Part shown: positions 17,436 to 24,821 of the stretch, in pieces
Layout: each line of letters opens with the position of its first letter
Numbering within the stretch: position 1 is the stretch's first letter
From: Pirellulales bacterium
GTDB lineage: Bacteria > Planctomycetota > Planctomycetia > Pirellulales > Lacipirellulaceae
Assembly: GCA_020847515.1 (NCBI GenBank)
Contig: JADLBW010000271.1
Span: 1-50,177, forward strand
Reading direction: 5' to 3'
DNA length: 50,177 nucleotides
Notes under the pieces: model-generated
The model's input: only the letters and a program-made list of their open reading frames with translations
Told to the model about the DNA's origin: nothing
Databases searched by the model: none
Position numbers and translations under genes: made by a program

Positions 17436-18332
17436 TCAATAAAATCTTACCGGCCAACTTACCCGCCGCTCGCGCAACATCACGTACAGCGCCGCCGCGA
17501 CGAGATCCGCCGACGTGCCGGGATTTCGACGATGGCCGTCGGCGCGAAGCCAGAAATCAAAGTCAGCTAGCGCCGCGTCGCGTGCGTCGGGACCCGCGGC
17601 AATCGCCTCCAGCGCGTCCGCCGCGCGTCGCGATACTTCGCTCGCCATCGACGGGCCGCATTTTCGCGCGATGAGCGAATCCGGATGACCCGCCAGCAGT
17701 TCGAGGTACGCCTGAACGATGGCTTCCCCCAGCGGCCAGGCGCTCGCATATTGAGAGATTCGCTCGGCGGTCGCCAGCACTTCCGCGAAGTCGTTTACAT
17801 ACTGCCGCGCGATCATGTCGCGATCGCTCGCCAGGCTCATCGCCTCCCGCAGCGTAATCGTCGGCGGCCGTGCGTCGTTGACGTCGGCCGTGGCGGCGCT
17901 TCCCAGGCCGCCCGGCTGCGCGAGGCGGATGGCGGCATACGCCTGCTCGGCGTCCTGCACGGTGAGCGACCCCAGGACGCGACCGATGCCGCCGCTGATC
18001 GACTGGTTCGCCGGCACGGCCGCCAGCGGCGCCATAAGCAGCAGCATGCCGAGATTGGTATTGACGCCCACGGCCCGGCACGTGGCAGCTACCCCGGCGA
18101 GCACCGTGGCGCCGACGCCGTGGTCCGCTGCGCGATCCATAACCGGGCCGATGACGGCGGCGCTGGCGACGAAGTCGGCGTAGCTGAGGTCGTCAAAGTC
18201 GGCGCCCCGATAGACGTTCCCTGGTTTGGCGGCGGTGGCCTCCCACAGACAGGCCAGCGTCGCGCACACGCCCGGCGACAGCGCCCCGGCCGCCGCCAGT
18301 GGTTCCAACGCATCAGGGACACGGGTCATCAT
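17436..18332 (-). CDS. CitG-like triphosphoribosyl-dephospho-CoA synthase homologue
   Basis: A 298-residue, all-helical protein of the CitG/MdcB family (COG1767 type). The AKPGNV segment near 35-40 matches the family K-PG-V motif, and GVNTNLGMLLLMAPLA near 88-103 matches the N-T-x-K/L-G motif. Classical CitG makes the prosthetic group of citrate lyase, but no citrate or malonate decarboxylase gene is here. Homologues in methylotrophs and planctomycetes travel with tetrahydromethanopterin biosynthesis genes, and the next gene here is a pterin synthase, so a cofactor role is more likely. The ATG is 2 nt from the stop of the upstream hydrolase gene, which implies translational coupling. Confidence 0.75.
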   Translation of the reverse strand: MMTRVPDALEPLAAAGALSPGVCATLACLWEATAAKPGNVYRGADFDDLSYADFVASAAVIGPVMDRAADHGVGATVLAGVAATCRAVGVNTNLGMLLLMAPLAAVPANQSISGGIGRVLGSLTVQDAEQAYAAIRLAQPGGLGSAATADVNDARPPTITLREAMSLASDRDMIARQYVNDFAEVLATAERISQYASAWPLGEAIVQAYLELLAGHPDSLIARKCGPSMASEVSRRAADALEAIAAGPDARDAALADFDFWLRADGHRRNPGTSADLVAAALYVMLRERRVSWPVRFY

Positions 18333-18334
18333 GG

Positions 18335-19297
18335 CTAACTGCGCGAGAGAAAGTCTGCCAGGCGCGCCGACGCCTCGTCAGGCGCATCCTCCACCACCCA
18401 GTGCCCCACGTCCGCCAAACGATGTACCTCGGCGGCAGGCCACGCTCGGACGAAGCGGTCAAGGCATTCAGGCGTAAAACACCAGTCCTGCTCGCCCCAC
18501 ACCAACAGGGCCGGCAGCTCGGCGAGCTGCGGCAGCTCGTCCTCGATCTGTCCCAACGTGCTCCACGATGGATGTCGCGCGGTCAACGGAATGTCCCGTA
18601 CGAATTGGTGCACCGCCGCCCGGCGGCGCCAACCGCCATAGGGGGCCAGGTAACCCGCGGCGACCGCCGGGTCCAGATTTCGCCGCCGAGCGAGCGTCAT
18701 CGTCTGCGCCGCGCGCGAAAACGCATTGCCACCCTGGACTGCCAGCCGACCGACGACCGGCCATCGGCAGACGCGTATCCGAAACGGGATGAACCAGGGC
18801 CGGAAGGCGCCGGCGTTGAACAGCACGATCCGCTCGAACCGCGTGCGGGCGGCCAGCAGGGCGCCCAGACCGATAGCGCCCCCCCAATCTTGCGCCACCA
18901 GCGTCACGCGCCGCAGATCGAGCGACTCAACAAGCTGGCCCAGGTTGGCGATATGATCGGCCAGTCGCAGGGACCGCGGTTGCAGGTCGCTCAGACCGCA
19001 GCCAAGATGATCGAGGGCCACGCACCGATACTCATCGCGGAATTGCCCAATCAGCCGTCGCCAATGAAACGACCAGGTCGGATTGCCGTGGACGAATAGC
19101 AGCGTGCGCTCGGCGCCGGCCGAATGCTCGTCGATATAGTGGAGTCGCCGCCGGCCAAGCAGCAGCCAGCGCGAGGCAAACGGGTACAGCGACCGCCAAT
19201 CGGGCGCCTCGGGCGACCAGGCCGGCGGTAGCGGCTCAACGGTGATTCTAGTTGCGGCGGTCAAAGGCTTGCTGCGGCGGCGTAGAAGGCGACGCAT
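18335..19297 (-). CDS. Alpha/beta hydrolase, haloalkane-dehalogenase-like
   Basis: A 320-residue alpha/beta-hydrolase. HGNPTWSFHW starts at 70 and gives the oxyanion/halide-type N72. The nucleophile is an aspartate, D137, in VAQDWGG, followed by W138. N72 plus W138 is the halide-binding pair of haloalkane dehalogenases. A catalytic-acid candidate lies in VWGEQDWCF and the histidine in DVGHWVVED. The true substrate is unknown, since relatives include many uncharacterised hydrolases. The frame is open upstream to 19504, but that part overlaps a mobile inverted repeat, so ATG 19297 is preferred; ATG 19390 is an alternative. It heads a run with the CitG-like and probably the PTPS gene. Confidence 0.8.
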   Translation of the reverse strand: MRRLLRRRSKPLTAATRITVEPLPPAWSPEAPDWRSLYPFASRWLLLGRRRLHYIDEHSAGAERTLLFVHGNPTWSFHWRRLIGQFRDEYRCVALDHLGCGLSDLQPRSLRLADHIANLGQLVESLDLRRVTLVAQDWGGAIGLGALLAARTRFERIVLFNAGAFRPWFIPFRIRVCRWPVVGRLAVQGGNAFSRAAQTMTLARRRNLDPAVAAGYLAPYGGWRRRAAVHQFVRDIPLTARHPSWSTLGQIEDELPQLAELPALLVWGEQDWCFTPECLDRFVRAWPAAEVHRLADVGHWVVEDAPDEASARLADFLSRS

Positions 19298-19452
19298 TCC
19301 CAACAGGGTTGGCCGACGTGGAAACGCAAAACCGCTTCGTCCACCGGCATCCACCGAGTCCGAAAGCGGCGACCCGGCGCCGGCAAACATCGGATTTCCG
19401 ATGACGGCAAGCCTATTATTACGTGTACGCCCTCGCTCGTCGCCCCGATGGC

Positions 19453-19477
19453 GGTAGTGTCCTAAGGCTGTGTTGCT
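19453..19477 (+). repeat. Left inverted repeat of the DUF4258/DUF2283 segment
   Basis: 25-nt arm beginning GGTAGTGTCCTAAGG. It lies about 155 bp upstream of the preferred start of the divergent hydrolase gene. Confidence 0.75.
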
Positions 19478-19516
19478 GAACCGTGCCGGCCATGCCGCTG
19501 TCAATCCGGATGGCCG

Positions 19517-19888
19517 TTGCTCTGCGTAGCGACGGCCGGCCCGCGTCTCGGAGTTGAACCCAGCCGGCCTAATCGGGTCCCTACGCTAGGGTCGGGGTGG
19601 ACGCCTGGACTGATCGTAACGTGCCGCGGACTCTGGGGCTACGAAGAGGTAGAATTCAGCCAGCATGCCCTGGAGCAGATGCAAATCCGGGGGATAACAC
19701 AGGACGAGGTGATTTCAACGATCCGCAACCCCGAAGAAACCGGCCTGCCTACGCAACCAGGGCGGCACAGGTTTCGTACCTATAGAGGGGACAAGCGTGC
19801 CTTAGACGCCGTTTTCGAGGAGCACACCCGTATCGTTGTTGTTACTGCCATGAAAGTCAGTCTTCGTACGAAGCACAGGCGCCCATAA
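19517..19888 (+). CDS. DUF4258-type small protein, possible toxin
   Basis: The conserved part is about residues 42-118: FSQHALEQMQIRGITQDEV, STIRNPEET, RHRFRTYRGDKRALDAVFEE and IVVVTAMKV, which match the DUF4258 fold related to RelE/BrnT-type small toxins. The start is unclear. The only upstream in-frame start is TTG 19517, which adds 40 unrelated residues, while the first ATG in frame (about 19678) would remove the conserved N-terminal strand. The start codon may therefore be decayed. The DUF2283 gene begins 3 nt after the stop, so the two are translationally linked. Pairings like this behave as toxin-antitoxin-like modules in many genomes, but activity here is unproven. Confidence 0.6.
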   Translation: MLCVATAGPRLGVEPSRPNRVPTLGSGWTPGLIVTCRGLWGYEEVEFSQHALEQMQIRGITQDEVISTIRNPEETGLPTQPGRHRFRTYRGDKRALDAVFEEHTRIVVVTAMKVSLRTKHRRP

Positions 19889-19891
19889 ACT

Positions 19892-20155
19892 ATGAAACGC
19901 AGCTTCCACACGTCGCTCAGCATAAACCAGAACACCGGAGAACTCATGGCGGTGTACTTCCAGGTCCGTAAAGGGAAGGCCGCCGATGTCAAAGAGTTTG
20001 CCAATGGGGCAGCATTTGGGAACTATTCGCGCAATGGAGAATTGCTCGGCGTTGAACTGCTCGGGCCGTGCAAACTATCCGTCCTCGACCGAATTACCCC
20101 AGATCGTACCGAGCGGAATTTCATCCGGCAGTCCATTCCCAAGAAGATGGCTTAA
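19892..20155 (+). CDS. DUF2283-type small protein, possible antitoxin
   Basis: An 87-residue protein with the DUF2283 beta-pattern: ELMAVYFQVRKGKAADVKEF followed by FGNYSRNGELLGVELLGP and LSVLDRI. ATG 19892 is used; a second ATG inside (MAVYF) is possible. DUF2283 proteins usually sit directly next to a DUF4258 partner, as here. It is followed 22 nt downstream by a strong terminator, which closes the two-gene unit. The basic C-terminal tail (RTERNFIRQSIPKKMA) is an extra feature. Confidence 0.65.
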   Translation: MKRSFHTSLSINQNTGELMAVYFQVRKGKAADVKEFANGAAFGNYSRNGELLGVELLGPCKLSVLDRITPDRTERNFIRQSIPKKMA

Positions 20156-20177
20156 GCTGCGCGATAGCCTCTTACTA

Positions 20178-20201
20178 AGCCCCGCTTCAGCGGGGCTTTT
20201 T
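20178..20201 (+). terminator. Rho-independent terminator of the DUF4258/DUF2283 pair
   Basis: AGCCCCGC-TTCA-GCGGGGCT forms a perfect 8-bp stem with a tetraloop and is followed by TTTT. Confidence 0.92.
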
Positions 20202-20216
20202 CATGCGCCCACGGCA

Positions 20217-20241
20217 AGCAACACAGCCTTAGGACATTACC
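20217..20241 (-). repeat. Right inverted repeat of the DUF4258/DUF2283 segment
   Basis: 25-nt arm that is the reverse complement of the left arm except at one position. It ends only 17 bp before the -35 element of the SRP RNA promoter. Confidence 0.75.
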
Positions 20242-20258
20242 CGACGTCGGTGGGCCCT

Positions 20259-20287
20259 TTGACGACCCAGCGGCAGGTGCGTACAAC
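20259..20287 (+). promoter_or_regulatory. Promoter of the SRP RNA
   Basis: TTGACG at 20259-20264, a 17-nt spacer and TACAAC at 20282-20287 form a good housekeeping promoter. The predicted start near 20294 lies about 30 nt before the closing helix of the SRP RNA, implying 5' processing. It may also drive dnaX. Confidence 0.7.
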
Positions 20288-20323
20288 TGAGGGACCTGAA
20301 CGAGCCGCCATTTTCCGGAAGAG

Positions 20324-20433
20324 GCCGATCGACGAGGGGCCCTTGCAATGGGGGCCTTGCGAACCTGGTCAGGGTGGAAACACAGCAGCCCTAAGCTTGC
20401 GTCTCTTTGTGCGGGGGCCTCTCGTCGATCGGC
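20324..20433 (+). ncRNA. ffs: Signal recognition particle RNA, small bacterial type
   Basis: The RNA partners with Ffh to target membrane proteins. The domain IV core reads GGTCAGGGTGGAAACACAGC followed by AGCC at 20368-20390 and has the CAGG and AGCAGCC internal loops around a GGAA tetraloop. The ends are closed by a long helix: GCCGATCGACGAG at 20324-20336 pairs perfectly with CTCGTCGATCGGC at 20421-20433. About 110 nt is the 4.5S-type size without an Alu domain. Location directly upstream of dnaX matches the arrangement in many bacteria. Exact ends are inferred from the helix. Confidence 0.92.
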
Positions 20434-20585
20434 TTGTTGCTCGCACGGAAACGGTGAGAATCCCCGGGCGGCCAAGCGGATAGGGGGACCGCCGCCGCGG
20501 TTCGGATTGGCGGTGCAGGCCCTGCCGTTGCCGTCGGCCCCGAAAGGCGATGGCCGCTTGCCTGAAAGCGGCGAGATTTGGCTCC

Positions 20586-22457
20586 ATGGATAAGTCCTCG
20601 CAGTCGCTGCCCGCCGAAAAGGCCGCCGCCCAGTACGTCGTGGTGGCCCGGCGCTATCGGCCGCAGACGTTCGACGAGCTGATCGGCCAGGAGCACGTCG
20701 CCAAGGCCCTCAAGGGCGCAATCGCCAGCGAACGCGTCGGTCACGCCTACCTTTTCACCGGCGCCCGCGGCGTGGGAAAGACGTCCGCGGCCCGCATTCT
20801 GGCCAAGGCCCTTAACTGCGCCCGGGGAACGTCGCCCACTCCCTGCAACGAGTGCGAAATCTGCCACAGCATCGCCAGCGGCGACGACGTCGACGTGCTG
20901 GAAATCGACGGCGCCAGTAACCGCGGCATCGATGAAATCCGCCAGCTTCGCCAGAACGTGGCGGTGCGGCCGGCGCGGGCGCGGTTCAAGATCTACATCA
21001 TCGATGAAGTCCACATGCTCACCAAGGAGGCGTTCAACGCCCTTCTCAAAACGCTCGAAGAGCCGCCTGAGCACGTCAAATTCATCTTTGCGACGACCGA
21101 ACCGAACAAGATCCCCATCACGATCCTGTCGCGGTGCCAACGATATGATTTCGCCGGGATCGACGCCGCGGCGATTCACGCGCGACTCGATCAGATTGCA
21201 GACGCCGAAGGCGTCGTCGTCGAGCCCGACGCGCTGCAGATCATCGCCATGCGGGCGGCCGGCTCGATGCGGGACAGCCAATCGCTGCTCGAGCAGCTGC
21301 TCTCGTCCGGCAAACGACAAATCACCGCGGCCGATGTGACGGGCCTCTTGGGCCTGGCGCCGGCGTCCCGGCTGACCCGGCTGGTAGCGCCGCTGGTCGA
21401 GGGGAACGCCGCCGCGGCGCTGACGGAACTTGACGCGGCGATTGCCGAAGGCGCGGAGGTTGGGCAGTTGATCGATCAATTGCTCGGCTACTTCCGCGAC
21501 GTCATGACTCAAGCCGTCGGCTGCGGCGTTAACCAGCTTCTCTACGCCCTGCCGGGCCAGCGCGAGGAAATCCAGGCCGTCGCCCAGCGACTGGGGATTC
21601 AAACGCTGCTGGCCATGTCGCAGGTGCTCGATCAGACGGCGGCCCGCCTGCGAGTGAGCACCCAGGTGCGAACGCTGGCTGAGATGGCCCTGGTGCGGAT
21701 CTGCCATCTGCAAGACCTGGACGAGATCTCCGCGCTGATCCAGCAGCTAAGCGGCGGCGACCTTGCCGCCCCAGGCGCTGCGCAGCCGCTATCCATGCCC
21801 GGGGCGGCGCTGTCAAAAAAAAACGGCTTAACTGAAGCGCCAGGCAATGGAAGGCGTCCAGCTTCGCCGACCGCCGCCGGCCCCGCCGTTCAGCCGCGCG
21901 CGGCGCTTGGCGGTAACGCCGCCGACCGATCCGGTGCGCCTGCCCAGGCCGGCCCGCATGCCGACTTCCGGCCCGAGGCCCAGGACGCCGCCGAAGCCAC
22001 GACATTGCCGGCGACGAGCGGCTCGTCCAACCGCGTCGAATTGCAGCCCGCTGCCGCAGAAGAAGTGTGGCGCGCTGCCCTGGAGCGGCTCGCCGGAATC
22101 ACGGCCGACTGCGCCGCTGCGGCCACGCGGATTTCAATTGACGCCCAGGGGCGGCTGGTGGCGAGCTTTCCTGAATGCCACAAATTCTCTCGGGACGCGT
22201 GCCTGCGGCCGACGAACCTCAGTCGCCTCGAAGCGGCCCTCGCCGAAGTCGCCGGGGGCCGCGTGCCCCTGGTGCTTACTACGCACCACGACCCCAACGA
22301 ATCGGCCGCCGCGGCGACGCCGCAACGAACCTCCGCAAAGCAGCAACAGGCCGACGCCGCCGCCGAGCCCTTCGTGCAGCGGGCCGTCGAGCTGTTCGAC
22401 GCCGACGCCAGCCGCATGCGATTTGTCGCCCCGCCCAGCGACGGAACTGCTCCCTAA
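20586..22457 (+). CDS. dnaX: DNA polymerase III subunit tau (and probably gamma), DnaX
   Basis: A 623-residue clamp-loader ATPase. Walker A GARGVGKT is at 59-66, zinc ligands are C78, C87, C90 and C93, Walker B DEVH is at 140-143, and the SRC motif is at 182-184. The conserved clamp-loader part ends near residue 380; the rest is a low-complexity, alanine-rich tail with a conserved patch near 500-570 typical of tau. An A9 run at 21815-21823 (codons 410-413) would, on -1 slippage, give a product of 416 residues ending at TGA 21833-21835, like the gamma subunit. ATG 20586 is preferred over 20550, which has a poorly placed ribosome-binding site. ybaB follows. Confidence 0.95.
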   Translation: MDKSSQSLPAEKAAAQYVVVARRYRPQTFDELIGQEHVAKALKGAIASERVGHAYLFTGARGVGKTSAARILAKALNCARGTSPTPCNECEICHSIASGDDVDVLEIDGASNRGIDEIRQLRQNVAVRPARARFKIYIIDEVHMLTKEAFNALLKTLEEPPEHVKFIFATTEPNKIPITILSRCQRYDFAGIDAAAIHARLDQIADAEGVVVEPDALQIIAMRAAGSMRDSQSLLEQLLSSGKRQITAADVTGLLGLAPASRLTRLVAPLVEGNAAAALTELDAAIAEGAEVGQLIDQLLGYFRDVMTQAVGCGVNQLLYALPGQREEIQAVAQRLGIQTLLAMSQVLDQTAARLRVSTQVRTLAEMALVRICHLQDLDEISALIQQLSGGDLAAPGAAQPLSMPGAALSKKNGLTEAPGNGRRPASPTAAGPAVQPRAALGGNAADRSGAPAQAGPHADFRPEAQDAAEATTLPATSGSSNRVELQPAAAEEVWRAALERLAGITADCAAAATRISIDAQGRLVASFPECHKFSRDACLRPTNLSRLEAALAEVAGGRVPLVLTTHHDPNESAAAATPQRTSAKQQQADAAAEPFVQRAVELFDADASRMRFVAPPSDGTAP

Positions 22458-22529
22458 CCGCCCAGCAAGGCCGACCGCGATTCTCGCCGAGCGCCGCCCA
22501 ACGCCAGGATTCTGCTTCACCGCGTTACG

Positions 22530-22535
22530 TATAAT
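22530..22535 (+). promoter_or_regulatory. Consensus -10 element before ybaB
   Basis: A perfect TATAAT at 22530-22535 lies 44 nt before the GTG start of ybaB. No good -35 is visible at 16-18 nt upstream, so the promoter may be weak or activator dependent. GGGGGA at 22565-22570 is the ribosome-binding site. Confidence 0.5.
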
Positions 22536-22578
22536 TTGCGAGCTATACGCCCATCCGCTCCAACGGGGGACGACTATC

Positions 22579-22953
22579 GTGTTAAAGGGCCTCAGCAACC
22601 TCGCCAATTTGCCCGGCATTCTCAAGCAAGCGCAGGAGATGAGCGGCAAGCTGCAGCAACTCAATGCCGAGCTGAAGACCAAGAAGGTCACCGGCGCCGC
22701 TGGCGGCGGCCTGGTGGAAGTCGACGCTAACGGCCTGGGAGAGGCCTTGGCCGTCCGCATCGATCCATCGCTCATCGAGAAGCAGGATCGCGAATTGCTC
22801 GAAGATCTGCTGCCTGCCGCCATCAACGCCGCCCAGCAAAAGGCCAAGGATCTGCACGCGCAGTCGATGCAATCGTTAGCGGGCGGCATCAACCTGCCCG
22901 GACTGGGCGAAGCGCTGGGCGGCTTATCCAATATGCAGCCCCCGACCGCATAA
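22579..22953 (+). CDS. ybaB: YbaB/EbfC family nucleoid-associated protein
   Basis: A 124-residue DNA-binding protein that forms tweezer-like dimers. NLPGILKQAQEMSGKLQQLN begins the first helix, KTKKVTGAAGGGLVEVDANG forms the central strands, and the DPSLIEKQDRELLEDLLPAA segment is characteristic. GTG 22579 is the start because GGGGGA lies 8 nt upstream and the conserved helix follows at once. The gene follows dnaX as in many bacteria, where it is usually part of dnaX-ybaB-recR; recR is not next here, rpoN is. Confidence 0.93.
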   Translation: MLKGLSNLANLPGILKQAQEMSGKLQQLNAELKTKKVTGAAGGGLVEVDANGLGEALAVRIDPSLIEKQDRELLEDLLPAAINAAQQKAKDLHAQSMQSLAGGINLPGLGEALGGLSNMQPPTA

Positions 22954-22989
22954 CTGCGGGGCGGCTTCAAGGTCCTGGGGCGCGGGCGC

Positions 22990-23009
22990 CTACCCCATTC
23001 GCGGGGTAG
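22990..23009. terminator. Hairpin after ybaB
   Basis: CTACCCC-ATTCGC-GGGGTAG is a perfect 7-bp stem 36 nt past the ybaB stop. Only AATT follows, so it may weaken rather than stop transcription. Confidence 0.4.
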
Positions 23010-23134
23010 AATTCAGCGTCTGTGCCGTCCACAGTTTTTGACGCGATTGCGTTTGGCCGGTCCGCTTCGCCGCTCCCCAGCCGCGTGCATCGCGAACTTC
23101 AGTTCCGCACTGTGTGCGGCCAAGACCGATAGAT

Positions 23135-23164
23135 TTGACCTCGTCGCCTGCAGCCCGGTATGCT
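23135..23164 (+). promoter_or_regulatory. Candidate promoter of rpoN
   Basis: TTGACC at 23135-23140 and TATGCT at 23159-23164 are separated by 18 nt. The predicted leader is about 110 nt. No other signal is seen in 23010-23284. Confidence 0.4.
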
Positions 23165-23284
23165 TAACCTTGCCGCGGTTGAATGGCGCCGATTTTGCTA
23201 GCTGTAGCGTCTTCATCCTGGCGCTGAGGGTCTACGCCGGCCCGACCTTACTCGCCCTTCATCCCTCTTGCGAACCGAATTGCC

Positions 23285-24802
23285 ATGCGACTTTCCCTCG
23301 GCCAAAGCATGCAGATGGCCCAGAAGCAGGTGCTGGCCCCGCGGATGATCCAGTCCATGGAGATCCTGCAGTTGCCCATCATCGCGCTGCAGGAGCGGAT
23401 TGAGCAGGAGATGGAGGACAATCCGGTCCTCGACCAGATTGAGCCGACTGGCGAAGAGGAATCGTTCGAGGCTGAAGCCGTTAATCCCGACGCGCCCGAA
23501 GACACCGAGCGCGAGTTGGTCGTCGACGACACGACTAACAACGAAGACGACTTCGAGCGCCTGCTCAACATGGCCGAAAACCTCCCCGACGATTACGAGG
23601 AGCGCAGCCGCCCCTCGCGCGGGCAGATCGAGGCCGAAGGCGACCGCCGGCACGACCAGATGGCGAACATGATCGCCCGGCCCGAGTCGCTGCAGGACTA
23701 CCTCGACCACCAACTGAGCTGGTTCGATCTGGATGAAGACACCCGCAAGATGGCGGATCGCATCATCTACAATCTCGACAGCAACGGCTACCTGAAGTCG
23801 CCGCTGGAGGACCTCATTCTGGCGCCGCCGGCCGATATTAACGGCGAAGCGCAGAAATGGCGCGAACAGCAACTGCAATTGGCTGAGCGGGCCCTGGCGG
23901 TCGTGCAGCGGCTCGATCCCCCGGGCGTCGGCGCCCGCACGCTCAAAGAGTGCCTGCTGCTGCAGCTCAATCCGGGGCTGCTGTTCTACGAGGAGTTGCA
24001 GGTCCTCATCGAGCATCACCTCGAGGACCTGGAGAACAACCGCCTGCCGCTGATCGCCAAGAAGACCGGCTTCTCGATCGAAACGATTCAAGAAGCTTGG
24101 GAAGACCTCCGCACGCTCAAGCCGAAGCCCGGCGCCGACTTCAGCGAGTCGACCGCCCCGGCCGTCACGCCCGACGTATTCGTCGAGAAGAACGATCAAG
24201 GCCGCTACGAAGTGCGGCTCGAGGACGGCGACCTGCCGTCGCTGTACATCAGCCCCTACTATCGGCGGCTGCTGCAAGACGCCGGCACCTCGTCCGAGAC
24301 CCGCGATTACATCAAACGGAAAGTCAACGCGGCCCAGTGGCTGATCGAAGCCATCGAGCAGCGGCGCAGCACGCTCACCCGCGTCGCGCAGGCGATCGTC
24401 GATCACCAGACGAAGTTCCTCGACGACGGCCCGGAGCACATCGAGCCGCTCAAGATGCAGCAAATCGCCGACAAGGTCGGCGTGCACGTCACCACCGTCA
24501 GCCGCGCCGTCGACGACAAGTGGATCCAGACCCCCCGCGGCATCTTCCCGCTCAAGCGGTTCTTCGTCGGCGGGACGACCGGCGCCGACGGCGAGGAAGT
24601 CGCCTGGGACCGCGTACGCCTGAAGCTGCAGGAAATTATTGACAACGAAGATAAGACCAAGCCCCTCTCGGACGACGCCCTGGTCGACGAGCTGGGCAAG
24701 GCGGGCGTCACCGTGGCCCGCCGCACGGTCACCAAGTACCGCAAGGCGATGAACATCCCCAGCAGCCGCCAGCGGCGGGACTGGTCGCAGGCGGAGAAGT
24801 AG
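23285..24802 (+). CDS. rpoN: RNA polymerase sigma-54 factor RpoN
   Basis: A 505-residue sigma-54. Region I at the N-terminus is the glutamine/leucine-rich activator-interaction helix (QSMQMAQKQVLAPRMIQSME), region II is acidic (residues about 50-105), and region III has the core-binding domain, the HTH (MQQIADKVGVHVTTVSRAVD) and the C-terminal RpoN box ARRTVTKYR near 478-486 that contacts the -24 element. Length is normal. No sigma-54 activator (AAA+ enhancer-binding protein) is in the window, and the usual hpf-ptsN neighbours are absent. Sigma-54 often controls flagella and exopolysaccharide in other bacteria; no -24/-12 site was confirmed here. Confidence 0.96.
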   Translation: MRLSLGQSMQMAQKQVLAPRMIQSMEILQLPIIALQERIEQEMEDNPVLDQIEPTGEEESFEAEAVNPDAPEDTERELVVDDTTNNEDDFERLLNMAENLPDDYEERSRPSRGQIEAEGDRRHDQMANMIARPESLQDYLDHQLSWFDLDEDTRKMADRIIYNLDSNGYLKSPLEDLILAPPADINGEAQKWREQQLQLAERALAVVQRLDPPGVGARTLKECLLLQLNPGLLFYEELQVLIEHHLEDLENNRLPLIAKKTGFSIETIQEAWEDLRTLKPKPGADFSESTAPAVTPDVFVEKNDQGRYEVRLEDGDLPSLYISPYYRRLLQDAGTSSETRDYIKRKVNAAQWLIEAIEQRRSTLTRVAQAIVDHQTKFLDDGPEHIEPLKMQQIADKVGVHVTTVSRAVDDKWIQTPRGIFPLKRFFVGGTTGADGEEVAWDRVRLKLQEIIDNEDKTKPLSDDALVDELGKAGVTVARRTVTKYRKAMNIPSSRQRRDWSQAEK

Positions 24803-24821
24803 GAGCTAGCCCGGTAACAGC

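Larger units (their letters stand above)
19453..20241. mobile_element. 789-bp segment bounded by 25-bp inverted repeats
   Basis: The arms at 19453-19477 and 20217-20241 are inverted copies matching at 24 of 25 positions; each contains TGTCCTAAGGCTGTGTTGCT. Between them lie two small co-directional genes (DUF4258 and DUF2283) and a terminator. No transposase is present and no target-site duplication is visible at the edges. It looks like a non-autonomous cassette moved by a transposase in trans, or two REP-type repeats flanking a gene pair. Confidence 0.6.

Noticed and set aside
19453-20241. Complete insertion sequence
   Set aside because: Inverted ends are present but there is no transposase and no visible target duplication.
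20391-21713. A 440-codon minus-strand frame opposite dnaX and the SRP RNA
   Set aside because: It is a shadow of dnaX. It also crosses the SRP RNA, which would be very unlikely for a real gene.
23213-24487. A 424-codon minus-strand frame opposite rpoN
   Set aside because: Composition shadow of rpoN with no motif.
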